A stretch of DNA of 64,000 nt from Nitrospirota bacterium (GTDB taxonomy: Bacteria > Nitrospirota > Thermodesulfovibrionia > Thermodesulfovibrionales > UBA9159), in assembly GCA_023475105.1 (NCBI GenBank), contig JAMCWJ010000094.1, positions 1 through 64,000 of the forward strand. Direction: 5' to 3'. The position numbers were made by a program, and so were the translations under genes. Positions 36,830-46,571 of the stretch are shown here, one piece after another (positions within the stretch are counted from its first letter, which is position 1; each line of letters starts with the position of its first letter). The notes beneath the pieces were generated by a model. The model had not been told where the DNA came from. It did not search any database and saw nothing but the letters and a program-made list of their open reading frames with translations.

Positions 36830-36882
36830 CCATTGAAATGCTACCCGCTCGCGGTGCTCTCGATTCCGGCCCGGATCGCCTC

Positions 36883-36910
36883 TTGTCGACGAAAAATAAT
36901 CTGATATACT
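36883..36910 (+). promoter_or_regulatory. Promoter of nrdJ, leaderless layout
   Basis: TTGTCG (36883-36888), 16-base spacer, TATACT (36905-36910). The ATG at 36917 is six bases after the -10 box. Confidence 0.55.
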
Positions 36911-36916
36911 GAAGCC

Positions 36917-38626
36917 ATGGAACTCACGGAAAACGCTCTCAAGGTGCTCAAGACACGGTATCTGCTGAAAGACGAACGCGGAGAGGTCATCGAGACCCCC
37001 GAGGCGATGTTGAGACGCGTCGCCGTCACAGTCGCCTCTGCCGAAGGACTGTACGGCGGCGATGCCTCTGCGCAGGAAGAAAAGTTCTATGAGCTTATGG
37101 CGAGCCTCAGATTCCTCCCCAACTCCCCTGCGCTCATGAACGCGGGGAAGAGCATCGGACAGTTGGCTGCCTGTTTTGTGCTGCCCGTCGACGATTCGAT
37201 GCAGGGAATCTTCGACACGCTGAAGAACGCCGCTCTTATCCTGCAGAGCGGGGGGGGAACCGGCTTTTCCTTTTCGAGGCTGAGACCGAAGACGGATGTG
37301 GTGCGCTCAACAGGAGGAATTGCGAGCGGCCCGGTTTCCTTCATGAAGATATACAACACCGCAACGGAGGTGATAAAGCAGGGCGGCGCCCGGCGCGGCG
37401 CCAACATGGGCATCTTAAGAATCGACCATCCCGATATACTGGAGTTTGTCCGGCTCAAGAGGAGCGAGAGGGAACTGACGAATTTCAATATCTCCGTCGC
37501 CGTTACCGATGCCTTCATGGAGTCCCTCGCAGCGGACGCCGAATACGACCTGATAAACCCGAGAAGCGGGACCGTTGCGGGTCGATTGAAAGCGAAGGCC
37601 GTCTTCGACGAGATTGTGTCGAGCGCATGGGAAACGGGAGACCCCGGTCTCGTTTTCATCGACAGGATCAACAGGGATAACCCCACTCCCCACGTGGGCC
37701 GGATCGAAAGCACGAATCCCTGCGGAGAGCAACCCCTGCTTCCCTACGAGGCATGTGTCCTGGGCTCCCTCGATCTCTCGAAATATGTCGCCCAAGAGGA
37801 CAAACCGCGCATACGGTATGATCAGCTCTCAACGGACATCGCCACGGCGGTCAGGTTCCTCGATAACGCCATCGACGTAAACAAATACCCGGTTCCCGCA
37901 ATAGAGACGATGCACAAGGGCAACAGGAAGATCGGTCTCGGGATCATGGGCTGGGCAGACACACTGATACTCCTCCGCCTGGTTTATAACAGCAGGAAGG
38001 CGTTCAGGCTTGCGAGGGAAGTGATGAGCTTCGTGAGAGGAAAGGCACGCGAGGCTTCGGCGGAACTGGCGCAAGAGCGCGGCGTCTTCCCTAATTTCAA
38101 GGGCTCGATCTACGACGCTCCCGGCATGCCTCGGGTGAGAAACGCCACCACAACGACGATTGCGCCGACGGGGACGCTCTCGATCATCGCGGACTGCTCA
38201 AGCGGCATCGAGCCTCTCTTTGCCCTTGCCTATAAGAGACTTATCCTCGACACGGAACTCTACGAGATACACAGACTCTTTTTCCGTATTGCCCGGGAAA
38301 AGGGCTTCTATTCCAGAGAACTCGAGGAAGCTGTGATCAGGAAGGGCTCGGTAAGAGGGATGCCCGGGGTTCCTCCGGACGTAAAGCGTCTCTTCAGGAC
38401 CGCCCACGAGATTCCCCCTGAAGACCACCTCGACATGCAGGCCGCGTTCCAGGAGTTTACGGACAACGCGGTCTCGAAGACGATAAACATGCCGAAGCGT
38501 TCCACAAGAGAAGACGTGGCAAGGACGTACTTGCAGGCGTACGAAAAGGGTTTGAAGGGAGTCACGATCTTCAGATACGGAGCCGCAAAGAGGGGAACAC
38601 TCGTGAAGTTCAGTGAATCCGACTAG
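36917..38626 (+). CDS. nrdJ: Adenosylcobalamin-dependent (class II) ribonucleotide reductase, short form
   Basis: The 569-residue enzyme reduces ribonucleotides to deoxyribonucleotides with a B12 radical. Landmarks: LPNSPALMNAG and AACFVLPVDDS (redox Cys), QSGGGTGFSFS, RRGANMG, the active-site loop STNPCGEQPL with the radical Cys and Glu, and TTTIAPTGTLS. The protein stops soon after TIFRYGAAKRGTLV. Class II enzymes usually carry a further C-terminal tail with a cysteine pair that re-reduces the active site. This one has none, so it would need an external reductant or a separate tail protein. Oxygen-independent, in line with an anaerobic life. Confidence 0.9.
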   Translation: MELTENALKVLKTRYLLKDERGEVIETPEAMLRRVAVTVASAEGLYGGDASAQEEKFYELMASLRFLPNSPALMNAGKSIGQLAACFVLPVDDSMQGIFDTLKNAALILQSGGGTGFSFSRLRPKTDVVRSTGGIASGPVSFMKIYNTATEVIKQGGARRGANMGILRIDHPDILEFVRLKRSERELTNFNISVAVTDAFMESLAADAEYDLINPRSGTVAGRLKAKAVFDEIVSSAWETGDPGLVFIDRINRDNPTPHVGRIESTNPCGEQPLLPYEACVLGSLDLSKYVAQEDKPRIRYDQLSTDIATAVRFLDNAIDVNKYPVPAIETMHKGNRKIGLGIMGWADTLILLRLVYNSRKAFRLAREVMSFVRGKAREASAELAQERGVFPNFKGSIYDAPGMPRVRNATTTTIAPTGTLSIIADCSSGIEPLFALAYKRLILDTELYEIHRLFFRIAREKGFYSRELEEAVIRKGSVRGMPGVPPDVKRLFRTAHEIPPEDHLDMQAAFQEFTDNAVSKTINMPKRSTREDVARTYLQAYEKGLKGVTIFRYGAAKRGTLVKFSESD

Positions 38627-38671
38627 ACCCCGCCGGGCCGCACACGCCGCCCGTGAATTTCCGGCCTGCCC

Positions 38672-39100
38672 CTAATGCTTGCAGTCCCCGACGCGCTGGC
38701 CGCTCATGTATGAGATCATTTCCATCTTCCCGGAGCGCGAATCGTTCATGACCGCATTGATCACTCCGTCAAAGCCGCCGCCTCTGTACGTGACCTTCCC
38801 GGTGCTGTCTATCGTTCCGTCTTTCGTCCTGCATTTGACCACCCACGAGACCGTATTGCCGTCTATTTTCGTACTCACCATCTTACAGTCCTCGTTTTTT
38901 TTCCTCTTCTGAGGAATAAGGTCCTTTTTTGTGAGGCACTGATTGAATTTCACCGGCGGTATTGCCATGGGCATCCCAGGCATCTCCGTTTTCATCGTGA
39001 TCTCCCACATGCCGTCCTGCATGTTCGGCTCTGCAAAGGCATATCCTGCCAGGGACAATGAAAAGACAAGGGTTGCAGCCAGGGTGATTCTGAAAAGCAT
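38672..39100 (-). CDS. DUF3617-family secreted protein
   Basis: The 142-residue protein has a signal peptide (cut after AGYAFA, about residue 22), then the DUF3617 pattern: DGMWEITMKTEMPGMPM, FNQCLTKKDLIPQ, and a C-terminal GQRVGDC. Four cysteines probably form disulfides in the periplasm. Function unknown. The start at 39100 follows AAAGGAGGAATCGCA; longer frames lack a site. Convergent with nrdJ. Confidence 0.8.
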   Translation of the reverse strand: MLFRITLAATLVFSLSLAGYAFAEPNMQDGMWEITMKTEMPGMPMAIPPVKFNQCLTKKDLIPQKRKKNEDCKMVSTKIDGNTVSWVVKCRTKDGTIDSTGKVTYRGGGFDGVINAVMNDSRSGKMEMISYMSGQRVGDCKH

Positions 39101-39306
39101 TGCGATTCCTCCTTTGTGCCGTTTGGTGACTTTGCTGTCAACGATCAGGCGTTTAACTATACGGCAAAAGGACCGCTTGTGTAAAGCCAAAAAAAGGGAG
39201 ACGCCTCGCAGGGCTCTTCTCCTTCCGAATCCCCCACGCAGAAAGGAACGCTTGCCTCCGCCGGCCCGTATCCATTATTGTAAAGGGCGCTCGCATATAG
39301 AAGAGA

Positions 39307-40092
39307 ATGAACATTTCATCATACGGTCGCGATAGTGCCTCGACACCTTTTCTCTCGATCGTTGTTCCTGCTTTCAACGAGGAGCAGAGACTGCCCGATA
39401 CCCTTGTGCGGGCGGCGGCGTTCGTAGAAGGTCAGGTCTATGCCGCCGAACTTATCGTTGTGGACAATGCGAGCACCGACCGCTCGGAAGCGATTGTGAA
39501 GGAGTTCGCCTCCCGTTATCCCTTTATCCGGTATCTGTACGAGCCGAAGAAGGGGAAAGGGGCGGCCGTAAGGACCGGCATGCTTGCCGCGCGGGGAGAA
39601 TACCAGCTTATCTCGGATGCGGACATGTCGGTGCCGCTGGAAGAAGTGAGGAATTTTCTCCCGCCCCGTCTCGAAGGCTATGACATCGCTATCGCCTCCC
39701 GCGAAGCTGACGGAGCGAAGCGCTACGGCGAGCCTTTCCACAGACATGCTATGGGACGCGTCTTCAACCTTCTCGTCCAGTTGCTCCTGCTGCCCGGCAT
39801 CCGTGATACCCAGTGCGGATTCAAATGCTTCAGCCGTGACTGTGCGCTGGACCTTTTCACGGCCGGCAAAGTCTCCGGCTGGAGCTTCGACGCCGAGGTC
39901 CTCTATATCGCCAGGCTGAGAGGATACAAGATTGTTGAAGTTCCGGTCAACTGGTACTTCGGCGAAAGCAGTAAAGTCAATCCTCTTCGCGACATCCCTC
40001 GCATGATCAGGGAAATCGCGGAGATCAGAAGAAACGGAGACAAGGGGCTTTATGGAAAAAGCGCCCGTGCAGGCGGGCGTGAAACAACTTAA
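39307..40092 (+). CDS. Family 2 glycosyltransferase (dolichyl/polyprenyl-phosphate sugar synthase type)
   Basis: The 261-residue protein has the GT2 fold: SIVVPAFNEEQRLPDTL, LIVVDNASTDRSEAIV, KGKGAAVRTGMLAARGE, the metal-binding DAD in ISDADMSVP, and DTQCGFKCFSRD. It matches the dolichyl-phosphate glucosyltransferase/ArnC-like branch, which loads a sugar onto a lipid carrier at the cytoplasmic face. No membrane segments are present, as in the soluble forms. Its TAA stop shares bases with the stop of the convergent RND gene. Confidence 0.85.
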   Translation: MNISSYGRDSASTPFLSIVVPAFNEEQRLPDTLVRAAAFVEGQVYAAELIVVDNASTDRSEAIVKEFASRYPFIRYLYEPKKGKGAAVRTGMLAARGEYQLISDADMSVPLEEVRNFLPPRLEGYDIAIASREADGAKRYGEPFHRHAMGRVFNLLVQLLLLPGIRDTQCGFKCFSRDCALDLFTAGKVSGWSFDAEVLYIARLRGYKIVEVPVNWYFGESSKVNPLRDIPRMIREIAEIRRNGDKGLYGKSARAGGRETT

Positions 40093-43000
40093 GAGGACGG
40101 AGACCCTTTCTCCCTCATACCTTCGGCCGCGCGTACCCTCGCATGGTCCGCTCCGAGCAGCATATACATCGCCGGCACTACAAACAGAGTAAAGAGAGTA
40201 CCGATCGCAATACCCGTCATGATAACCAGGCCCATGTTGAAGCGGCCGACTGCGCCCGCGCCGGAAGCGGTTACCAGCGGCACGACGCCCAGCACCATCG
40301 CCGCGGTAGTCATCAGGATCGGCCGCAGACGGATGGTGGATGCCGTCTCGACCGCCTCCCGCTTGCTCCTGCCCTCACGCTGGAGATCGTTCGCAAATTG
40401 CACGATCAGGATGCCGTGCTTGCTGATGAGACCGATGAGCGTCACCAGCCCCACTTCGGTGTAGATATTCAGGCTTGCGCCCCCGACACCGAGACTGATG
40501 AAGATCATCGCGCCGCAGATCGACATGGGCACGCTCACGAGCACGATGAAGGGATCTCGGAAACTCTCGAACAGTGCAGCCAGGGCGAGAAAAATGATAA
40601 TGAGAGCGAAGAAAAAGGTGACGATCAGCGCGCTCGATTCCTGCGTATACTGTCGCGACTGGCCGCCATAATCTATGCTGTAACCCTGCGGGAGTACTTC
40701 CCCGGCTATGGTCTTGAGGGTGTTGAGGGCCTCGCCGAGGGTGACGCCCGGCACCGTAACGGCGGAGATCGTAGCCGAGTTGAGCTGTTGGAAATGGTTC
40801 AGCGACTCCGGCACCACGGTTGTCTTCAGACGAGCGACGGTAGAGACCGGCACCGGCACACCGTTTGCGGCAGTGATATAGTAGTTTTCCAATTGCGAGG
40901 CGTTGAGTCTATCGCGCTGCATCACCTGAGGAATCACCTTATACGAGCGTCCGGCGATACTGAAGTAGTTGACATACCCCCCGCCCAGCATTGAACCCAG
41001 CGCGCTCCCGACGTCGCGCATCGTAAGACCGAGCTGCGATGCCTTATCACGATCGAACTCCACGGTCGTCTGAGGTTTGTCGATCTTGAGATCCTTGTCC
41101 ATGTATGCGAACATGCCGCTCGCCCGCGCCCTGTCCATCAACACCTGAGACACCTCGTCCAGACGTTCATAGGAGTCGGTCGTGCCGATCACGAACTGCA
41201 CCGGCAACCCCCTGCCTCCGCCGGGCAGCGGAGGCCGCAGGAACGCCACCACGCGCACACCTGAGATTTGGCCGAGCCTCCCCTGCACGTCCGGCTGAAG
41301 CGCCATCGATGTCCGCTTCCGCTCGTCCCAGGGTTTTAAGACCATACCGGCAATGCCCGAGTTCAGTCCGCTGATCCCGTCCAACTGGAACACGTGGTCC
41401 GTTTCCGGATAGCTGCTGACGACATCGTACACCTGCCTTGAATAGAGCTGTGTCTGCTGCAGTGTGGCGTCGGGCGCCCCGGTGAGGAGCGTGATCACAA
41501 TCCCCTGGTCTTCGTCAGGTGCAAGCTCGTGTTTCGAGTTTGCGTAAAGGAAATAGATGCTGACGAGGATGATCACGGCGAACGCGGCAGTCACCGGCAG
41601 GTAGTTGAGGGCCCTATGAAGCACTCTTCCATATCCGCTTCGCAAACGTCCGAACTGGCGATCGACAAAGTCGCCGAACCGGTGCGTACCGCCTCGTTCG
41701 AAGGGCTTGAGGAAGCGCGAGCACATCATCGGCGACAGGGTGAGCGCGATGACCGCCGAAACGGCCACGGCGCCGGCCAGCGTGTATGCGAACTCCGTGA
41801 AGAGCGCGCCGGTGAGGCCGCCCACAAAGCCGATCGGCACATAGACCGCGACGAGCACGACCGAGATCGCAACGATCGGTCCCGCAAGCTCGCGCGCTCC
41901 CCGAAGCGCCGCCTCAACGGGAGGCATGCCGTCCTCCATGTGGCGGTGCACGTTTTCAACCACGATAATCGCATCGTCGACGACAAGACCGATCGCAAGT
42001 ACGAGCGACAGGAGCGTAAGCAGATTAATGGAATAGCCGAGCCCGAGCATGATGAAGAACGCCCCGATCAGGGACAGTGGCATTGCAATCGTCGGAATAA
42101 TCACCGAACGCACGGAACCCAGGGAAAGGAATATCACCGCGGTGACGATCAGCAATGCCTTGACGAGTGTGCCGATCACTTCGTCGATAGAGCTGTTCAC
42201 ATACTTCGTCGCATCATAGACCATGCGTCCGCCGAGTCCTTCGGGCAACTGCTGCTCGATCGAGGGGAACACCCCGCGCACATTTCTGATCACCGTGAGC
42301 AGGTTGGCGTTCGGCGTCACCTTGATGCCGATATAAACGGCGCTCTTCCCATCGAAGGCGACGGAGGTGTCATAATCCTCGGCGCCGAGGGTCACGTTGG
42401 CGACATCCCCCAGCCGGACGATCGCTCCGTTCTGCGACTTGATTACGAGATTGCGGAATTCCTCTACCGAGTGCAGCCCTGTCGCAGCGGTGAGTTCCAC
42501 TGTCACCATCTGTCCTTTGGTTCGCCCCACGGCCGAGATGAAGTCGTTGGCGGCAAGGGCATTGCTCACATACGTGCCGGTCACCCCGTAGGCTGCCATT
42601 TTCTTCGGGTCGAGCCATGCCCGCAGCGCGAACTGCTTTGCCCCGAGCACCTCAGCGGTCTGGACGCCCTCGACGGCCTGCAGTTTCGGCTGCACGACCC
42701 GGATGAGATAGTCCGTGATCTTGTTCGTCGGAAGCACATCGCTGTAAAAACCGATGTACATCGAATCGATCGTCTCCCCGATCGCCACGGTGATCACCGG
42801 CAGCTGCGACTCCCTCGGCAGTTGATTCAGCACGGCGTTCACCTTGGTGCTGATCTCTGTAAGCGCTTTGTTCGGGTCGTAGTTCAGACGCAGGTTCGCC
42901 TGGATCGTGCTTAAACCCTGCGTACTCGATGAAGTGAGATAGTCGATCCCGTCGGCCTGGGCGATCGAGTTTTCGAGCGGGGTAGTGATGAAGCCTGCCA

Positions 43001-43175
43001 CCAGTGCAGGGTCCGCACCATAATAGACGGTCGAAATGGTCACGACGGCGTTCTGCGTCTCGGGAAACTCGCGGATCGGCAGCGATCTGATCGAACGCAC
43101 GCCCAGCACCAGAATCAGCAGGCTGACGACGGTGGCAAGCACCGGACGCCGAATGAAGAGGTCCGTGAAATTCAT
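40089..43175 (-). CDS. RND multidrug efflux permease (AcrB/MexF-type)
   Basis: The 1028-residue protein is a full-length hydrophobe/amphiphile efflux RND permease with about 12 membrane segments. It starts NFTDLFIRRPVLATVVSLL and contains TEISTKVNAVLNQLP and LSLVLAIGLVVDDAIIVVEN with the proton-relay Asp pair of helix 4. It exports drugs or toxic compounds, using proton flow, as a trimer in the inner membrane. It follows the adaptor gene by 19 bases. ATG 43175 is chosen because the protein begins at the conserved cytoplasmic end. Confidence 0.95.
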   Translation of the reverse strand: MNFTDLFIRRPVLATVVSLLILVLGVRSIRSLPIREFPETQNAVVTISTVYYGADPALVAGFITTPLENSIAQADGIDYLTSSSTQGLSTIQANLRLNYDPNKALTEISTKVNAVLNQLPRESQLPVITVAIGETIDSMYIGFYSDVLPTNKITDYLIRVVQPKLQAVEGVQTAEVLGAKQFALRAWLDPKKMAAYGVTGTYVSNALAANDFISAVGRTKGQMVTVELTAATGLHSVEEFRNLVIKSQNGAIVRLGDVANVTLGAEDYDTSVAFDGKSAVYIGIKVTPNANLLTVIRNVRGVFPSIEQQLPEGLGGRMVYDATKYVNSSIDEVIGTLVKALLIVTAVIFLSLGSVRSVIIPTIAMPLSLIGAFFIMLGLGYSINLLTLLSLVLAIGLVVDDAIIVVENVHRHMEDGMPPVEAALRGARELAGPIVAISVVLVAVYVPIGFVGGLTGALFTEFAYTLAGAVAVSAVIALTLSPMMCSRFLKPFERGGTHRFGDFVDRQFGRLRSGYGRVLHRALNYLPVTAAFAVIILVSIYFLYANSKHELAPDEDQGIVITLLTGAPDATLQQTQLYSRQVYDVVSSYPETDHVFQLDGISGLNSGIAGMVLKPWDERKRTSMALQPDVQGRLGQISGVRVVAFLRPPLPGGGRGLPVQFVIGTTDSYERLDEVSQVLMDRARASGMFAYMDKDLKIDKPQTTVEFDRDKASQLGLTMRDVGSALGSMLGGGYVNYFSIAGRSYKVIPQVMQRDRLNASQLENYYITAANGVPVPVSTVARLKTTVVPESLNHFQQLNSATISAVTVPGVTLGEALNTLKTIAGEVLPQGYSIDYGGQSRQYTQESSALIVTFFFALIIIFLALAALFESFRDPFIVLVSVPMSICGAMIFISLGVGGASLNIYTEVGLVTLIGLISKHGILIVQFANDLQREGRSKREAVETASTIRLRPILMTTAAMVLGVVPLVTASGAGAVGRFNMGLVIMTGIAIGTLFTLFVVPAMYMLLGADHARVRAAEGMREKGSPSS

Positions 43176-43194
43176 GCCGGCACCCTTGCCGCCG

Positions 43195-44325
43195 TCACTC
43201 GTCCACCGGCCTGGGCGCGGCCTCGTTGGTCGGCGCAACCTGGTTGTTGATGATCACGGCGCTGCCGTTTTTGAGCTTGAGCTGGCCGCTCGTCACCACC
43301 GTATCGCCTTCCCTGATCCCCTTCAGAATAGCCACCTGGTCCCCCCTGGTGCCGCCTACGGTCACAAATGCCTGCCTGACTTTGAGGACCGGTTTGCCCC
43401 CGGGGCCTGTGCCGCCTTCCTCGACGATGAAAACGGTCTCTCCGTAAGGATTGAACGTCACCGCGGTCTGTGGCAGCGTCAAATACCGCTTTGCCGCGCC
43501 TGCCTCGACTTCTATCGAGGCGAACATGCCCGGAAACAGCTCGTGTTTTGGATTGCCGAACGTCGCCTCGACCTGAACGTTGCGCGTATCAGGGTCCACC
43601 TTCGGGTTAATCGAGGTTATCTTGCCGGCAAAGGTGCGCTCCGGATAGGTATCCGTGCTTGCGGCCGCCTTCTGTCTGAGGGCGATACGCGAAAGTTCCT
43701 GCTGGGGCAAATAGAAATCGACGTAGATCGGATCGAGCGCCTGCAGGGTGACGATCTTATCGCCCGCATTGATATACTGCCCGGGGTTGACCGTGCTGAT
43801 GCCGAGCCGCCCCGCAAAAGGCGCACGGATCGTCTTTTTCTCCACCAGCGCGGCCTGCTGGGCGACCTGGGCCCGCTTGCTCTTGAGGTCGGCCGCGTCC
43901 GCATCGAGCGTCGCCTGGCTCACCGCCTGCACGGCAAACTGTTTCTTGTCCCGCTCGTACACGGTCAGCGCCAATTCGGCCGAGGCCTCGAGCGATCGCA
44001 GCTGGGCGATATCCGAGTCGGCATTGAGCTGCACCAGGACCTCACCTTCCTTCACCCCATCACCCGAAGCAAAATGCAGGGTTCGCACAAGACCGGCGAT
44101 CTCAGTCGTCACATCCACCCCGCGCACGGCGCGAAGAGTCCCGACGGCCCTGAGCTGCTTCTGCCATGTCGCGTATTCCGCCTTCGTCGCGCTCACCGTC
44201 ACCGGCGGCGCCTGCATCGAGGCCATCGATTTCTTCATCATCCGGCTCTTCAAGGCATGGTAACCGAAGATACCGCCGAACAGCAGGCCCATGGCCACCA
44301 GCATAATCACCATGCGCTTGATCAT
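43195..44325 (-). CDS. RND efflux periplasmic adaptor (membrane fusion protein)
   Basis: The 376-residue protein has an N-terminal anchor (about 5-23) and the adaptor layout: lipoyl-like halves (LRAVRGVDVTTEIAGLVRTL and TIRAPFAGRLGISTVNPGQYI) around an alpha-hairpin, then a barrel with ITSINPKVDPDTRNVQVEA. It links the RND permease to the outer-membrane channel. GGGAGGAGAC precedes the ATG. Confidence 0.95.
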   Translation of the reverse strand: MIKRMVIMLVAMGLLFGGIFGYHALKSRMMKKSMASMQAPPVTVSATKAEYATWQKQLRAVGTLRAVRGVDVTTEIAGLVRTLHFASGDGVKEGEVLVQLNADSDIAQLRSLEASAELALTVYERDKKQFAVQAVSQATLDADAADLKSKRAQVAQQAALVEKKTIRAPFAGRLGISTVNPGQYINAGDKIVTLQALDPIYVDFYLPQQELSRIALRQKAAASTDTYPERTFAGKITSINPKVDPDTRNVQVEATFGNPKHELFPGMFASIEVEAGAAKRYLTLPQTAVTFNPYGETVFIVEEGGTGPGGKPVLKVRQAFVTVGGTRGDQVAILKGIREGDTVVTSGQLKLKNGSAVIINNQVAPTNEAAPRPVDE

Positions 44326-44370
44326 CCGAGTCTCCTCCCTTTCAGCGTGCGCATTATTGAGGGCATCTCC

Positions 44371-45897
44371 TCACTCCTTTTCAGTATTTGTCAGGGCATC
44401 GCCCTGCACTTCGCGATTCCACCACCCGCCCCCGAGGGCCTGGAACAGGGCCGCAGTGTCGCTGAAACGCGCCGCCTCTGCCTGGACCAGCGTGATTCGC
44501 GTCTGCTGGTACTGGCGCTCGGCATTGAGCAGAGAGAGATAGCTCACGGCCCCAAGCCGGAACTGTTTCCGCGTGAGGTCCAGAGAATCGCGGGCCGCAG
44601 CTTCAGCCTCCGCCTGAGCCTTCAGCGCACGAGCGTCCGTATCGAGTGCGCGCAACACATCGGCCACGTCTTGAAAAGCCTGCAAAACGGTTCCCTGATA
44701 TTGCGCGGCTGCCTGGTCGTACGCGGCGACGGCGGCCTTGCGCTTTGCCGTCAGCTCCCCGCCGTGGAACACAGGCTGCAGCAATCCCGCGGCAAGACTC
44801 CAGATGCCCGTGCCGCCGGAAAAGAGATTGCCTGCCTTTGTCGTCTCCGACCCGAAATTGCCGGTGAGTGTGACCTGCGGATAGAGGTTTGCCGTAGCGA
44901 CGCCGATCTGTGCGCTCGCGGCGTGCAGCAGCGCCTCCGAAGCCCGCAGATCAGGCCGCTGACGCACCAGCGACGAAGGCAGGCTGACCGGTAATTCCTG
45001 CGGCAACTTCATGGTCCCCAGATCGAATTGCGGAAGCGTATCCGCCTCGCCGGGGAATATCCCGGTGAGCACCGCCAGCTGATGGCGCGTCAGTGCAAGC
45101 TCTTTTTCGAGGGGCGGCAGCGTCGCCCTCGTTTGGGCCAGCTGCGTGCGCTGCGCCAGCACGTCGGAAAGCGAAACACCGCCGAGCCTGAACTGCCCTT
45201 CGACCACTTCCAGCTGTTTTTCCTGAGCCGAGGCAATCTCCTCTGTCGCGCGTATCTGTGCGCGCAGCGAGGCTTCCTTTATCGCCGTAGTGACCACGTT
45301 CGAAGTCAGCGTAAGATACGCGGCTTCAACCAGGAAGCTCTGGTAGTCGACCTGCGCTTGGAGCGCTTCGAGGCCGCTCCGTATCCCGCCGAAGATATCG
45401 AGTGAGTACGATACATCCACGGAGGCGTTAAAGAGATTGAAGGTGCTCCCTCTGCCGCCGGTTTGGCCGAAGGCCGCGGGAGAGAACTTCTCGCGCGAAG
45501 CCGAGAGGTTTGCGTCTGCCCTGGGGTAGAGGAGTCCGGCTTGTGCGCGCACATTCTCCTGCGCCTGGCGCAGGGCGGCCTGCGCCGCAGCGACCGTCGG
45601 GCTGTCCGAAAGCGCCCGGTGGATCAGCCGATCCAGTTCCTCTGAATGAAACAGCTCCCACCACCGGGCCGGAATCTCCCGTCCCGAAATAAAGCGTTGC
45701 GCCTCGCCTCCGTAGCCCGGCGCGGAAGCCGTCTCCTCAGGCAGTGCAGTCGGCGTGTACGTATTCGTGCGGGGGGCCTCAGGAGCGCGAAAACCAGGAC
45801 CGACCATACATCCGGTAAGCCCCAAAGCAGCAACCCCAATGACCGCTATCACCACAAACATAACGCATCTTTTGTCATTCAAGGTCTTGTTCCTCAC
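44371..45897 (-). CDS. Outer-membrane efflux lipoprotein (NodT/OprM family)
   Basis: The 508-residue protein has a lipobox (LGLTGC, Cys30) and two OEP repeats, as in OprM-type channels: IPARWWELFHSEELDRLIHR near the start, LPSSLVRQRPDLRASEALLH in the middle, and QQTRITLVQAEAARFSDTAA near the end. First gene of the OMF-MFP-RND operon, all on the minus strand. No regulator gene is next to it. Confidence 0.95.
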   Translation of the reverse strand: MRNKTLNDKRCVMFVVIAVIGVAALGLTGCMVGPGFRAPEAPRTNTYTPTALPEETASAPGYGGEAQRFISGREIPARWWELFHSEELDRLIHRALSDSPTVAAAQAALRQAQENVRAQAGLLYPRADANLSASREKFSPAAFGQTGGRGSTFNLFNASVDVSYSLDIFGGIRSGLEALQAQVDYQSFLVEAAYLTLTSNVVTTAIKEASLRAQIRATEEIASAQEKQLEVVEGQFRLGGVSLSDVLAQRTQLAQTRATLPPLEKELALTRHQLAVLTGIFPGEADTLPQFDLGTMKLPQELPVSLPSSLVRQRPDLRASEALLHAASAQIGVATANLYPQVTLTGNFGSETTKAGNLFSGGTGIWSLAAGLLQPVFHGGELTAKRKAAVAAYDQAAAQYQGTVLQAFQDVADVLRALDTDARALKAQAEAEAAARDSLDLTRKQFRLGAVSYLSLLNAERQYQQTRITLVQAEAARFSDTAALFQALGGGWWNREVQGDALTNTEKE

Positions 45898-45977
45898 GTC
45901 TCGCCCAAACCTCCCAGTTCCGGTCCCGAGTTGTTGACAGGTGTGCTGCGCTATGCCCTGTCACGTCAGACTTTTCA

Positions 45978-46571
45978 TTATAGCAGTTCTTTTGCCAGGG
46001 CACAAAAAGAAGGCAGGCAATCCGAAGCCGGGGAATGAAGATAATGCGCCTTTTGATTCTGAAACCACGTAGGCGGCGGTCTGCATGACTGTGGCGCCAT
46101 GAAAGCAGCGACCCTGTCCATCACAGTGTAGGAGAATTTCGCCCCAGCTATGCCTGCAGCCACGATAGCGATGGGCGCGATGTCAGCCTTCCAGTACTCG
46201 GCGTCAGCAGTCAGCGAAGGCGAATTAATCTCTCTGGCGATTCTCCTTTCGTATATGGCGAAAAGTACAATTGGAATCACAATCGCGAAGACGGCAAAGA
46301 GTGTCATCTCCAGGTTCCGTAATGGACTGTCGGATGAAAGAACAGCTGTCTTTGCTATTTCGTAGGCGGAGAAAAATATGAGGACGGATGTGAGCACTGC
46401 GGCAAGGTTTTCGACCTTATAGAGCCCCCAGGGAAATTTATTCTCCAGTCTCTCATCGTGAAGCGGCCGGACATTGATATCTCTTTGTCCGGTCAGAAAG
46501 GTTTCACAAGCAGTTTCCCTTAAACTCCTTTCATACAATCTTCGCGCCAGAGGCAATGAGGTTGATTGCAT
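45978..46571 (-). pseudogene. Truncated cation-diffusion-facilitator (CDF) transporter
   Basis: Only the part from about 46439 to 46094 matches the CDF family: FPWGLYKVENLAAVLTSVL (helix 3 start), a membrane pair, and DAEYWKADIAPIAIVAAG with the start of helix 5. The first two helices with their metal site, and the C-terminal domain, are absent. The remaining frame at both ends is unrelated and its start lies inside the next gene. It cannot be a working transporter. Confidence 0.65.
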
